Source of the DNA: Ruminococcus sp.
Lineage (GTDB): Bacteria; Bacillota; Clostridia; Oscillospirales; Ruminococcaceae
DNA length: 64,000 bases
Direction: 5' to 3'
Assembly: GCF_024692365.1 (NCBI RefSeq)
Contig: NZ_JAILMR010000006.1
Location: 1 to 64,000, forward strand
The notes beneath the pieces were generated by a model. That model was not told the DNA's origin, ran no database searches, and worked only from the letters and a program-made list of their open reading frames with translations. Both the position numbers and the translations under genes were made by a program. Positions 25,235-33,442 of this stretch are shown here, piece after piece (position 1 is the stretch's first letter; each line of letters begins with the position of its first letter).

Positions 25235-25681
25235 ATGGTAAAAATTTTGGACAGTCTTGGGCTTGGTGATATAAAGTCGGCTCTGGCGGAAGTTTTGGAA
25301 AATGCAGGATTCAAGGCGTTTGAGGAATATACGGACATCGTTCTCGGTGAGGTTGAGGGCTGTACGGCGGTATGGGCGCTGGACGGTGTTAAGCTGACTG
25401 ATTCGGGCAGGCGGATAGATTCGGGTGATGCCGCGGTCACGGGGGAGATAGTCTTCAAAGTAAAGCTGATGGGCAAGGCGGAAATGTTCGGCGACCATAT
25501 CTGTTTTGATGACAAATGCTTTGATGTCTGCGCGGGGGCGGCGCTGATACGCGATTTCGGCAGGGTCACGGTGGAACTCGGTGCATCGGCAAGCGATATG
25601 CAGCACATGAGGCTGACCCGCGAGATGAAAGTCAGCTTCGGGGTGTGCCTGAAAGAAGTATCATTGAACGGAGGTCAATAA
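25235..25681 (+). CDS. Phage structural protein, unknown (connector or tail completion)
   Basis: 148 residues. It starts 12 bases after the previous gene with GAGGAGG. Helical at the start, then beta-rich (VWALDGVKLTDSGRRIDSG, VTGEIVFKVKLMGKAEMFG). Its stop overlaps the next start by one base (TAATG), which implies coupled translation. Its place suits a head-closure or tail-completion protein, but I do not recognise it. Confidence 0.55.
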   Translation: MVKILDSLGLGDIKSALAEVLENAGFKAFEEYTDIVLGEVEGCTAVWALDGVKLTDSGRRIDSGDAAVTGEIVFKVKLMGKAEMFGDHICFDDKCFDVCAGAALIRDFGRVTVELGASASDMQHMRLTREMKVSFGVCLKEVSLNGGQ

Positions 25682-26043
25682 TGGGTTTTGAGATAGCTTT
25701 GCCTGCGGGGCATACTCTTGAACTGGGGCTGAACACCCTTTATCCCGATGCTTTGAGCGTTTTTCGCCGTGATTCGCAGGTGGAATATGTAAAAGTCGGG
25801 GGCGGCATCGAACTTCGCACTAACGGTTCAAAGGGTCTGGAGATTCTTGCAGTCGGGAAGTTCTCCCCAGACGAAAGGACTGTCTTGCAGGACATAATCG
25901 AGGATTTCTCGTCCGATGTCAGCACTGTTATTGCTGACAACAGGAGTTACGGCGCGATGATACTTTTGGAGGGCACGCTGACGGAGAAAAGCGGGGAAGT
26001 CGGGGGCGTGTACAGGCTAAGATTCGGCGGATATGAGATATAA
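25681..26043 (+). CDS. Phage structural protein, unknown
   Basis: 120 residues starting MGFEIALPAGHTLELG, with the ATG coupled to the previous stop and GGAGG 6-7 bases upstream. Beta-rich, no membrane segment, contains VEYVKVGGGIELRTNG and a C-terminal VYRLRFGGYEI. A small tail or connector protein is plausible from position only. Confidence 0.55.
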   Translation: MGFEIALPAGHTLELGLNTLYPDALSVFRRDSQVEYVKVGGGIELRTNGSKGLEILAVGKFSPDERTVLQDIIEDFSSDVSTVIADNRSYGAMILLEGTLTEKSGEVGGVYRLRFGGYEI

Positions 26044-26060
26044 GTGAAAGGAGATATGAA

Positions 26061-27008
26061 ATGGATTGTTATCTGGTGCTTGATGTTGACACAGGCAGCG
26101 GGGTGGCTGAAAAAGTCTACGGGCTATGTCTGGGATTTGTGTTTGAAAAGGCTTTATATGTGCCTTATACGAGGTTTGTTGGCTCGTTTTACGAGGACGG
26201 TCTGTCCGATATTTCAGCCCTTGATGTTGTGGGCGTGCGGGTCAGGCTTGGGGTGAATGAGATTCACAGCGGTCTTGCGGATGAAGTGAATATCGAGAGG
26301 TACGGCAGAGGTCATCGTGTGCGGGTGACTTCCCGCGGGTACACTCTGCTTCTGGCGCAGAACGAACCTTATCCCCGCATAAACACCAACGTCACGCTGA
26401 AAACTCTCTGTCAGACAAATCTGGCAAGCCCCTACATAACCTACGAAGACCCTACCCCTGTTGTGGGCAACATCTACGTCAACGAGGGTTCAACGGTGTG
26501 GGAAGCGGCGGTGGCTTACTGCATAAAGGCGAGGGGCTACTATCCTTTCATAAGGGGTAAAAACATGGTGCGAATGACAGCGGGTACCCGCAATACCATT
26601 GATTATTCGGGGGTGAAGAAGCTTTCGGTGGTGAGTTCTCTTGACAGCAGATATCTTCTCTCGGACGTTTACATGAAGGAGTTGGGCGACACTTACCCTT
26701 ACGAAGCCCACGATGCTTCTGCGGCGAGAATGAATATCGTCAGGACAAGGTATTACCCGCTGGATATGCAGTGGCTTTACGACCCGCAGGTGGGGCTTCA
26801 GCACAAGCTTGATTATTCAAACAAGGGGGTCAGAAAAGTTGGCATGACCTACATGGGCTGGCTTGGTGAAGACCTTATGGACAAGGCATCGGGAGAAAGC
26901 ACGCTGACAGGGAAGAACATAAACTATGTGAAAGTTGTGGGCGGCAGAAAAGGCATCACCACCACGGTTATGTGCTACAACGACAGGTACGGTCAGAAGG
27001 AGGTTTAG
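26061..27008 (+). CDS. Phage tail hub/baseplate-like protein
   Basis: 315 residues, with AAAGGAG 9 bases before the ATG. The first half is beta-rich (VVGVRVRLGVNEIHSGLADEV). The middle carries VNEGSTVWEAAVAYCIKARGYYPFIRG, the 'knot'-like segment expected of late-control D/gp44-type hub proteins. The C-terminus resembles the last barrel (YVKVVGGRKGITTTVMCYND). That would make it the end of a contractile-tail-like spike assembly, yet no sheath, tube or tape-measure gene is present. Tentative. Confidence 0.5.
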   Translation: MDCYLVLDVDTGSGVAEKVYGLCLGFVFEKALYVPYTRFVGSFYEDGLSDISALDVVGVRVRLGVNEIHSGLADEVNIERYGRGHRVRVTSRGYTLLLAQNEPYPRINTNVTLKTLCQTNLASPYITYEDPTPVVGNIYVNEGSTVWEAAVAYCIKARGYYPFIRGKNMVRMTAGTRNTIDYSGVKKLSVVSSLDSRYLLSDVYMKELGDTYPYEAHDASAARMNIVRTRYYPLDMQWLYDPQVGLQHKLDYSNKGVRKVGMTYMGWLGEDLMDKASGESTLTGKNINYVKVVGGRKGITTTVMCYNDRYGQKEV

Positions 27009-27010
27009 CT

Positions 27011-27322
27011 ATGATTATCGCGATAAATGACAGCGGCAGGGTCACTCTGCCGCGGGGGAATGTGCTGGGTCACAGTGGCGAGAACGGTCTGCGGGTACAC
27101 AGGGTCATTCACCCGAAATTCGAGGGTGCATACTATGATATAGTTCTGGATTTCGGCAGCAGTCAGACCGCTGTGCGGGTTTCGGGGGAAGAGATATCTC
27201 TCGACAGTGATACGCTGTCGGAAGTCGGTGAAGCAGAAGCGCAGTTCCGTGCGCTGAAAGTCGAGGACGGCGAGGTGCTTATCTTCAAGTCCGACCTTTT
27301 CAGCGTGAGGATACTGCCTTAA
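27011..27322 (+). CDS. Small phage structural protein, unknown
   Basis: 103 residues starting MIIAINDSGRVTLPRG; AGGAGG lies 7 bases before this ATG, so I reject the longer reading. Beta-rich and acidic, with an RGNVLGHSGENGLRVHRVIHPKFEGAYYDIVLD pattern. It sits between the hub-like gene and the lysin with gaps of 2 and 20 bases. Function unknown. Confidence 0.55.
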   Translation: MIIAINDSGRVTLPRGNVLGHSGENGLRVHRVIHPKFEGAYYDIVLDFGSSQTAVRVSGEEISLDSDTLSEVGEAEAQFRALKVEDGEVLIFKSDLFSVRILP

Positions 27323-27342
27323 ATGGAGAAAGGAGTAAAACT

Positions 27343-28218
27343 ATGGCTGTTAAGGGGATAGATGTTTCAAAATGGCAGGGCAACGTGGATTTTGAAAAAG
27401 TCAGGGGGGCGGGGTATGGATTTGTGATAATAAATGCGGGTTACGGCAGGTACATCTCGCAGAAAGACGGTTATTTTGAGGACAACTACCGCAAGGCAAA
27501 GGCGGCGGGGCTGGATATCGGGGCATACTGGTATTCCTACGCGGTAACAGCCCGCGAAGCCGCACAGGAAGCAGAAATCTTCAAACAGGCGGTTAAGGGC
27601 AAAGCCTTTGAATATCCCCTTTGCTTTGATATCGAGGACTCATCACAGCGGGGGCTTTCAAATGCTGTGATAGGTGATATGGTGGATTCTTTCTGCGGGG
27701 CGCTTGAAAAATCGGGCTACTATGCGGCAGTTTACAGCTACGCGGATTTTCTTACAAAAAAAGTCCCTGTGCAGTGCCGCAGAAAGTACGATGTGTGGGT
27801 AGCGGCGCACGATGTTGCTAAGCCGCCTTACGATATGGCATACGGTATGTGGCAGTACACCTCAACAGGCAGGGTGAACGGTGTCAAAGGCGACTGCGAC
27901 TGTGATATGTCCTACATGGATTATCCCGCTATCATGAAAGAGAAAGGTCTTAACGGATTCAAAAAGGGGAGCGCAAAACCTCTGGACAGAACAGGTTACA
28001 GGTTCGGTGACAAGGGCTTGGGAGTGTATGCGCTGAAAAAGCTTCTGGGGCTTGCCTATAACGAGGGTCTTGTAAAATACAAGCTGGGCGATCACACGGA
28101 GTTCGGTGAGGGGACGAAAGACGATGTGGACACTCTGCTGGAACGCTGGGGTTATGAAAGGAACGGCATAGCAGGCGAGGGCTTTATAAGAAAGCTTTTT
28201 ACGGAACTGGAGAACTGA
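27343..28218 (+). CDS. GH25 lysozyme (phage endolysin)
   Basis: 291 residues. The N-terminal 195 residues form a GH25 muramidase: GIDVSKWQGNVDF with catalytic-site D7, FVIINAGYG, the paired acids of LCFDIEDS (D96, E98), and WVAAHDV...MWQYTSTGRVNG. The C-terminal 90 residues (GLGVYALKKLLGLAYNEGL) look like a small peptidoglycan-binding helical module. No signal peptide is present, so release would need a holin, which I do not see. GAAAGGAG precedes the ATG. Confidence 0.93.
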   Translation: MAVKGIDVSKWQGNVDFEKVRGAGYGFVIINAGYGRYISQKDGYFEDNYRKAKAAGLDIGAYWYSYAVTAREAAQEAEIFKQAVKGKAFEYPLCFDIEDSSQRGLSNAVIGDMVDSFCGALEKSGYYAAVYSYADFLTKKVPVQCRRKYDVWVAAHDVAKPPYDMAYGMWQYTSTGRVNGVKGDCDCDMSYMDYPAIMKEKGLNGFKKGSAKPLDRTGYRFGDKGLGVYALKKLLGLAYNEGLVKYKLGDHTEFGEGTKDDVDTLLERWGYERNGIAGEGFIRKLFTELEN

Positions 28219-28223
28219 CAAAC

Positions 28224-28262
28224 AAAAAACGGAGAACGGCTGAATATCAGCTGTCCTCCGTT
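28224..28262 (-). terminator. Rho-independent terminator for the WG-repeat lipoprotein
   Basis: On the minus strand ACGGAGGACAGCTG, loop, CAGCCGTTCTCCGT, then TTTTTTG. It also separates the gene from the converging phage lysin. Confidence 0.8.
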
Positions 28263-28277
28263 AGGTATATCATATTA

Positions 28278-29651
28278 TCAGTAGCCTTGATCGACTGTCG
28301 GATCGGGAACTACGGGGTCTGTCACTACTGGGTCGGGAACCACAGGGTCGGTCACGATAGGATCGGGAACCACAGGGTCGGTCACGTTCGGGTCAACGGG
28401 ATCAGTCCATATCGGGTCAGTGACGTTGGGATCGACCCATTCGGACTGTGAAGTTACCGCGTTGCCGTACTCATCGGTAACAACATTAGCCCAGTCAGTA
28501 TACTCGGGCTGGCTGTCGGTGGTATCGCTGGTGGTAGCAGTCCAGTAGGTAGAACCTGTTGTGGTCGTTGCCATTGACGAAGAATCGTCCTTGGGTCTTT
28601 CTTCCTCGATTATCTCGCCCATCTGGACAACGCCCCAGTAATCGTTCTGCTTTACCCAAGCCCTGCCGTTGTTGATGGGTCGCGCCTGTGCGAATTCGCC
28701 CGCACGTACTACCTGATTGCCCTCAAAATCGTAGTAGCTGTAATAGCCGTCCTTGTAAACAGGAACGTAATCATCACAGAAGAGATATGGGTGAACAACG
28801 GTCTGGTCATCGGTCATCATGCCGTTGTATGCGTTGGGGTCACCGTCGCAGATGAAGTCGATAACGGTGTTGCCTTCCGAATCGAGGTAGCCCCACTTAT
28901 CGTCTTCGTTCCTGAATGCCACCAGTGTGGAACCTACGCCCTTATAAGAAGGTGCGTAGTAAGCGGTATAGACCATATCGGTGAGGAGCTTGCCGTTCTT
29001 TGCAAGTCCGCAGAGTGCGCCTTCGGGTACTGAAACTTCCAGATTGCCGTAGTCGTCCATCTCAATATTTGCTTCGGTAACGGGGACTGTCTTTTTGCCT
29101 GAATACTCAGATACGCTCTTGCTGCCGTGCTTGCCCTCGAACACCTTCTGTGACTTGATATCAAGGTAGAATTCGGGGAAAGAATCTTCGGTATGTTCGG
29201 GATAAGAAGACACCTTTTTGTCCTTGTCGATGGTGCAGTATTCGTATTCCTCGTTGCGTTCATCAAGAACATTCAGAAGAACTATCTCGCCGCAGCTGCA
29301 AACGTAATAGTCATCATAAGCGGGCTTTATAACGATATTGCCTGCGTAATCGATAAGACCGTACTTGCCTGTCTGCCTTATTACCGAGTAGTTGAGGTAT
29401 GACCTGTTATCGGCGTTGTCGGGGTCTATCCTGCTGGCATCGAAAGATATTATATTATCTGCCTGTATAGATGGGTGTATCAGCCAGTTGTATACCTGTT
29501 CACTTTCGCTTTGTTCGGTGGGGCTGTAACTGTAAGAATCTGTCATCTCATTGTCGCCGTTTTTGTTGGAATTCATTCCCGGCACGGCACAGCCTGCAAA
29601 AATAAATGCAGAGACTGCCGCAGCTATGGTGCTGCGCAATACTTTATTCAT
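28278..29651 (-). CDS. WG-repeat lipoprotein with Pro/Asp-rich C-terminal tail
   Basis: 457 residues starting MNKVLRSTIAAAVSA. This ATG has AGGAGG; a longer upstream reading lacks one. A signal peptide ends in a FAGC lipobox. WG (KWG-type) repeats are visible as KYGLIDYAGNIVIKPAYDDY, KWGYLDSEGNTVIDF and YWGVVQMG. A Ser/Thr-rich linker precedes a tail of about 55 residues built of V(T/P)DP(V/I)V units, encoded by near-perfect DNA repeats at 28300-28400. The tail is likely a wall-spanning or binding extension. The promoter is strong. Function unknown. Confidence 0.85.
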   Translation of the reverse strand: MNKVLRSTIAAAVSAFIFAGCAVPGMNSNKNGDNEMTDSYSYSPTEQSESEQVYNWLIHPSIQADNIISFDASRIDPDNADNRSYLNYSVIRQTGKYGLIDYAGNIVIKPAYDDYYVCSCGEIVLLNVLDERNEEYEYCTIDKDKKVSSYPEHTEDSFPEFYLDIKSQKVFEGKHGSKSVSEYSGKKTVPVTEANIEMDDYGNLEVSVPEGALCGLAKNGKLLTDMVYTAYYAPSYKGVGSTLVAFRNEDDKWGYLDSEGNTVIDFICDGDPNAYNGMMTDDQTVVHPYLFCDDYVPVYKDGYYSYYDFEGNQVVRAGEFAQARPINNGRAWVKQNDYWGVVQMGEIIEEERPKDDSSSMATTTTGSTYWTATTSDTTDSQPEYTDWANVVTDEYGNAVTSQSEWVDPNVTDPIWTDPVDPNVTDPVVPDPIVTDPVVPDPVVTDPVVPDPTVDQGY

Positions 29652-29868
29652 TTTAATCCTCCTAACGATCTGTGCGCACGAAGTTTCAATATGGCTTTCC
29701 GCTTTACTTGACAAGGGATATCCCGAACGGCTGTAAAAGCACCGTACAAAGCGGAACATCGGCGGTAAGTTCATATATTGATATGATATGCGCAAGTCTG
29801 CCTTTCCTTAATGATGGTCAATATCCGTATTTTTCTTTATGCAGTTATTAACAAAACACCTATTATTA

Positions 29869-29897
29869 ATTATATATCATCACAGCGAATATGTCAA
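29869..29897 (-). promoter_or_regulatory. Consensus sigma-A promoter of the WG-repeat lipoprotein
   Basis: On the minus strand TTGACA, 17 bases, TATAAT: a perfect match. It leaves a 5' leader of roughly 210 bases (29652-29862), in which I see no recognised riboswitch. Confidence 0.85.
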
Positions 29898-30025
29898 TAT
29901 CGTTAGGCAGAAGTGTCAGGTGAAATTTTCATCACATTAGACATAAGTTTTGAGTTTTTTGCACAAATAGATATGACATGGGAAAAGTTGGTATTTATGC
30001 AGTCGGAAGTGCTATGGTGTTTTTG

Positions 30026-30054
30026 TTGACAGCACAGATGTGTCATGCTATAAT
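30026..30054 (+). promoter_or_regulatory. Consensus sigma-A promoter of the P-loop kinase gene
   Basis: TTGACA, 17 bases, TATAAT, a perfect match. It lies about 40 bases before the start codon and divergent from the lipoprotein promoter. Confidence 0.85.
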
Positions 30055-30093
30055 AGTTACTATCTTAAATCGGGATTTATGGAGGAGCAGACA

Positions 30094-30624
30094 ATGAAAA
30101 TAATAGCTATCGGAGCAGTTACAGCAGGCGGTAAAACAACAGTCGTAAACGCAATAAGATCCAGACTTCCAAGAACAGCATCGCTTCACTTTGATGACTA
30201 CACATTTGAAGGAGAAGTCGAAGATTTCAGCAAATGGTTATCCGAAGGAGCTAGTTATGATGTAACGGATTTATCTCCGCTGAAAGCTGATGTCGAACAT
30301 ATGATAAACAGCGGTGAATATGATTATTTGCTGCTGGATTACCCCTATGCATATCTTAATACAATGATGAAAGACTATCTGGATTGCTGTATATTTATTG
30401 ATACGCCTTTAGACATTGCAATGGCTCGGAGAGTACTCAGAGATATGAACGATGCTTCTGCTGATGATATCCGTAAGGAAATGGATTCATATTTGAAATT
30501 CGCAAGAGTTGTTTATGTTCACTATCTCAAAACAGTATTGCCATCATCTGATCATGTGATCGACGGTACAAAAGATCTTGAAACTATTATCAATGAGATC
30601 ATGGAAATAATTTTAAAACTCTGA
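30094..30624 (+). CDS. P-loop kinase, uridine kinase-like
   Basis: 176 residues starting MKIIAIGAVTAGGKTT; GGAGGAG lies directly upstream, so the 18-codon extension is rejected. Walker A is GAVTAGGKTT (7-16). ASLHFDDYTFEG gives the aspartates of the uridine kinase/phosphoribulokinase group, YDYLLLDYPY is the Walker B strand, and AMARRVLRDM is the lid arginine region. It probably phosphorylates a nucleoside or other small hydroxyl compound. Single gene. Confidence 0.8.
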   Translation: MKIIAIGAVTAGGKTTVVNAIRSRLPRTASLHFDDYTFEGEVEDFSKWLSEGASYDVTDLSPLKADVEHMINSGEYDYLLLDYPYAYLNTMMKDYLDCCIFIDTPLDIAMARRVLRDMNDASADDIRKEMDSYLKFARVVYVHYLKTVLPSSDHVIDGTKDLETIINEIMEIILKL

Positions 30625-30654
30625 ACCCTGATTTATCTTATCAGGCAATACAAA

Positions 30655-30684
30655 GCCCCAAAGCACGTTGAAATGCTTCGGGGC
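30655..30684. terminator. Bidirectional terminator between the kinase and ATP-grasp genes
   Basis: GCCCC.AAGCA pairs with TGCTT.GGGGC, with AAAATTTT to the right and a short T-run on the minus side. It serves two converging genes. Confidence 0.75.
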
Positions 30685-30703
30685 AAAATTTTAATATGGG
30701 TAT

Positions 30704-31441
30704 CTATCGTATATCAAACGCACATTCGTCTTCGGTTGCTGTCAGTTCAGCCCAGCGTGCGGATAAAAGCTTGGCGTAGTCGATGTAAAATAATCCGTAA
30801 CAGCCGATGGAATAGCCGTCGTTGACTTCGATAAGCAGGGTTCTGCCGTCGGAGGTCAGTCCGAAATCAATTGCGTATCCTGCGGGGGCTGATTTAAAAT
30901 CTTTTACGGCATTTTCGATGACTTTATAGTCGTAATGCCTGCGCCAGTCGCCTTTATAAGGTCTTACACTAAGTATCTTTCCGTACCTGACGAAGCATCG
31001 CCATTCGGCTTCAAACTCAACGACCTCGGAACATAAAACGTCCTGATTCACCCCTTGTATACCACAGCCGATAAGGTCTTTCGGTGAACGGACGACCACT
31101 CCTGTGAACTGTTTATCTTCAACAGGTTTCACGAATACAGGCCAGAGAGAGGGGTCATTGTTGACTTCGTTCATTTTGGTCTGCCATATCTTTCGACCGA
31201 GATATTTTTGCAGTTCATCGGGGTAGTCCATTTCGGGAGTGGTGATACCAAAATCAGCAAGACGCGCCCTTACTGTATCAACATATCCGACTATGATATC
31301 TTCCTTTTTGCTTTCCTGAAATCGTTCATTATCATGAAAGGGGACTATCTCAAAGCCCATTTCGCGGAACCCCTGACAGGCATTCATGATATTATAATTT
31401 CGGGGGATACCGTTTTTATCGGACTGTATGTAGACTTTCAC
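30704..31441 (-). CDS. ATP-grasp domain protein
   Basis: 245 residues. The C-terminal two-thirds fit the ATP-grasp fold: WPVFVKPVEDKQFTGVVV (ATP-binding Lys), SEVVEFEAEWRCFVRYGKI, and the metal-binding end of the fold YAIDFGLTSDGRTLLIEVNDGYS. The family ligates an amine to a carboxylate using ATP; the partners are unknown here. Likely the uncharacterised group that resembles DUF4343. It lies alone, between two hairpins. Confidence 0.8.
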   Translation of the reverse strand: MKVYIQSDKNGIPRNYNIMNACQGFREMGFEIVPFHDNERFQESKKEDIIVGYVDTVRARLADFGITTPEMDYPDELQKYLGRKIWQTKMNEVNNDPSLWPVFVKPVEDKQFTGVVVRSPKDLIGCGIQGVNQDVLCSEVVEFEAEWRCFVRYGKILSVRPYKGDWRRHYDYKVIENAVKDFKSAPAGYAIDFGLTSDGRTLLIEVNDGYSIGCYGLFYIDYAKLLSARWAELTATEDECAFDIR

Positions 31442-31476
31442 ATTATCACTTCCGTTCTCAAATCAGTACTATATTT

Positions 31477-31508
31477 GAGGGAAGCCCTTTCAGAAAAAGG
31501 CTTCCCTC
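31477..31508 (-). terminator. Perfect hairpin between the regulator and the ATP-grasp gene
   Basis: GAGGGAAGCC pairs exactly with GGCTTCCCTC around a 12-base loop. There is no clear U-run on the minus strand, so the terminator strength is doubtful. Confidence 0.5.
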
Positions 31509-31538
31509 GACGTAGGCTATTAACATTTTTTTGCTTTA

Positions 31539-32084
31539 TCAGGTCATCTTTCTGCGTATCTCGCATACTCTGCCGATGATGCGGAGGTCGAGGTCTGCGG
31601 CTTCCTTTCGGGGGTCGGAGAATTCGCGGAAATATACGCGGTCGGGTGAACCTTCCTTGACCACGGCGTAAAGTCCTGCTGCGCCTATCTCATCTATGCT
31701 GACAAGGAGATAGTCACCGAACATTACGAAAGGACGGTTCTTATCATCGCGGCATATATAGAAGCGGTAGGTGCCGTGTTCGGTATTGGCGTATTCCTCG
31801 CCCCATGGATTCTTGGGGTCATCGGCACTGAATACCTGAACTTTATGTATATCATTTGAATTATCACTGTTTGAATTGTTTGAACTTTCATAGCCGAGAA
31901 GTGCGCCTTTGGTGGTGCCAAGCGCCTGTGCCAAAGCTGACAGCTTATCCTCACGGGGCTTGAATTTACCCGAAAGATACTGGCTTATAAATGATTTTGA
32001 TATTCCTGTACGCTTGCTGAGTTCTGCCTGTGTAAGGGAACGTTCTGCCATAGCGGCACGGAGATTTTCAGCAAATGAACTCAT
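31539..32084 (-). CDS. XRE-type regulator with degenerate S24-like domain
   Basis: 181 residues. Residues 5-58 are a helix-turn-helix (LTQAELSKRTGISKSFISQYLSGKFKPR). After an Asn/Ser linker, residues 90-178 resemble the LexA/CI S24 peptidase domain (RPFVMFGDYLLVS, GLYAVVKEG, LRIIGRVCEIRR). The nucleophile position, normally S-M before P, reads DDKNRPF, and no Lys lies in the usual place (VYFREF), so self-cleavage seems impossible. It has a strong promoter that overlaps AT-rich near-palindromes, suggesting autorepression. Confidence 0.8.
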   Translation of the reverse strand: MSSFAENLRAAMAERSLTQAELSKRTGISKSFISQYLSGKFKPREDKLSALAQALGTTKGALLGYESSNNSNSDNSNDIHKVQVFSADDPKNPWGEEYANTEHGTYRFYICRDDKNRPFVMFGDYLLVSIDEIGAAGLYAVVKEGSPDRVYFREFSDPRKEAADLDLRIIGRVCEIRRKMT

Positions 32085-32133
32085 ATTTCTGTACCCCCTT
32101 ATATATTTATGTTCAGAATTTCTTACCAGCTAT

Positions 32134-32162
32134 ATTATACCATATTATGATAAAAAGGTCAA
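32134..32162 (-). promoter_or_regulatory. Sigma-A promoter of the XRE regulator
   Basis: On the minus strand TTGACC, 17 bases, TATAAT. The spacer and -10 contain the repeated TATxATAATAT pattern, a possible self-binding site. Confidence 0.75.
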
Positions 32163-32195
32163 GAGGATTTTTGCGGTATATGGCGGGTTTGGGCG

Positions 32196-32996
32196 TTATG
32201 GTATCCATGTGATCTCGAATCCATCGAATACGTTATTGCTGTCGAAACCGAATACATATCCGCTGTCGTGGTTTGGGGTCTTCTCGGATACGACAGCATA
32301 ATGGTATCCGTGATCTTCGTATGCGGGTTCGCCGCTGTTTGCCACAAGTTCGTCATAGGTGAGAGAAGTATCGAAAGCGAACTCCATTTTTTCGGAAAAA
32401 CCGTCGAGTGAACCTGTCGTCAGAACATTGTCTAAACGGACAGATATCTTTGCAAGAACGCAGTCTCTTACTTTTCTGGGAGATTCATCGGGGTTTATAA
32501 AGTACAGTTCAACATGGGAACCAAAGCCATCTAATCTGTATTCAAGGCAGCCATAGGGGAACTGTCCCCTGAACTTATGCTTGTACTCCTTATCAAAGTT
32601 CATTTCGGAATTATCCGAAGAGCTCCCTTTTTCGATAGTTGCGCCTGCATTGATGAAATCCTGCAGGGTGGAAACGCCTACGGTCATGAGTTTGCCGTTG
32701 TATTTGAAGCTTCTGTTGCTGAGGTCGGCGTAGGTGGTACTCAGCTCGGTGGGGGTGGAGAAATCCGCGAGAGGGGGATCGACCACGCTCTCGTTCGTCT
32801 CGGGGATAGTCTCAACAGGAACGTCCTCGACAACAGCGGGGTCGGTGAAAGTCTCGGTGTTCACTTCCTCGTATTCGGCGGACTCGGTGGTGGCATCTGC
32901 GGGCTTCTCGGAAGAATTGTCGGTTGAAGCTGTCTCACCGCAGGCGGTAAGGCAGAGGATAGCGGCGAGGGTGGCTGTTAACAGTTTTATTTTCAT
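32196..32996 (-). CDS. Lipoprotein, unknown function
   Basis: 266 residues. A signal peptide with LTAC lipobox, a Glu/Thr-rich linker (about 20-80), then a globular domain with NRSFKYNGKLMTVGVSTLQDFINAG, FRGQFPYGCLEYRLDGFG and EPAYEDHGYHYAVVSEK. The domain recurs in clostridial lipoproteins but I cannot name it. Transcribed from a strong promoter, with a palindrome around the start of the transcript. Confidence 0.75.
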   Translation of the reverse strand: MKIKLLTATLAAILCLTACGETASTDNSSEKPADATTESAEYEEVNTETFTDPAVVEDVPVETIPETNESVVDPPLADFSTPTELSTTYADLSNRSFKYNGKLMTVGVSTLQDFINAGATIEKGSSSDNSEMNFDKEYKHKFRGQFPYGCLEYRLDGFGSHVELYFINPDESPRKVRDCVLAKISVRLDNVLTTGSLDGFSEKMEFAFDTSLTYDELVANSGEPAYEDHGYHYAVVSEKTPNHDSGYVFGFDSNNVFDGFEITWIP

Positions 32997-33031
32997 TTTA
33001 CTTCATTCCTTTTTCTATGAACTTGTTAATA

Positions 33032-33046
33032 TTAAGCGTAGCTTAA
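33032..33046. promoter_or_regulatory. Operator-like palindrome near the lipoprotein transcription start
   Basis: TTAAGC-GTA-GCTTAA, a perfect 6+6 inverted repeat just downstream of the lipoprotein -10. Its position would block initiation, so a repressor site is plausible. The rest of the 446-base gap (32997-33442) holds two promoters and AT-rich DNA. Confidence 0.45.
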
Positions 33047-33054
33047 CACTGTAA

Positions 33055-33083
33055 ATTATATCACCAAATATTATCAAAGTCAA
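33055..33083 (-). promoter_or_regulatory. Sigma-A promoter of the 266-residue lipoprotein
   Basis: On the minus strand TTGACT, 17 bases, TATAAT. Confidence 0.8.
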
Positions 33084-33380
33084 TCGTTAGCACGGCAGTA
33101 TCATAGTTTTTAATAGTTTTCGGTTTATTCGGGAATTTGTTTTGTTTAATATGTTTATCATTAATTGCTGTGAAATCCCGAGTTATTCGCTTTCTGGAAT
33201 CTACATGGGAGTCATGTGGAGTTTCATATGTTTATGATACTTCGCGAAACGCAAATTTTAGTAAGTGTGAAGTTAATATTACCTAATAGTATAATTTTTA
33301 ACTAAAGGTGGTATAGTATATAAATAGTGAGATTAATATTGCGCAGCAATTGTACATTTTACAGAAATATTAATAAACTA

Positions 33381-33409
33381 TTGAAATTTATGAATTTATA
33401 GTGTATAAT
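33381..33409 (+). promoter_or_regulatory. Sigma-A promoter of the Hpt gene
   Basis: TTGAAA, 17 bases, TATAAT, about 34 bases before the start codon. Confidence 0.8.
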
Positions 33410-33442
33410 ATACTAAAGAATCATCGGAAGGAGGTGTTATCT

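Larger units (their letters stand above)
18916..28218 (+). mobile_element. Compact phage-derived packaging, head and lysis cassette
   Basis: Twelve plus-strand genes in phage order: terS, a small paralogue, terL, portal, protease, capsid, three or four connector-like genes, a hub-like gene, a small gene and a GH25 lysin. All frames are intact and most are spaced by 0-30 bases or overlap. Absent are an integrase, lysogeny switch, replication genes, tape measure, tail tube/sheath, fibres and a recognisable holin. A structured repeat (copy III) interrupts the cassette after the capsid gene. It could be a remnant prophage, a satellite or a domesticated particle. Confidence 0.8.

Noticed and set aside
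18559..28262. Attachment-site duplication bounding the phage cassette
   Set aside because: I could find no matching direct repeats at the two borders, nor a tRNA gene.
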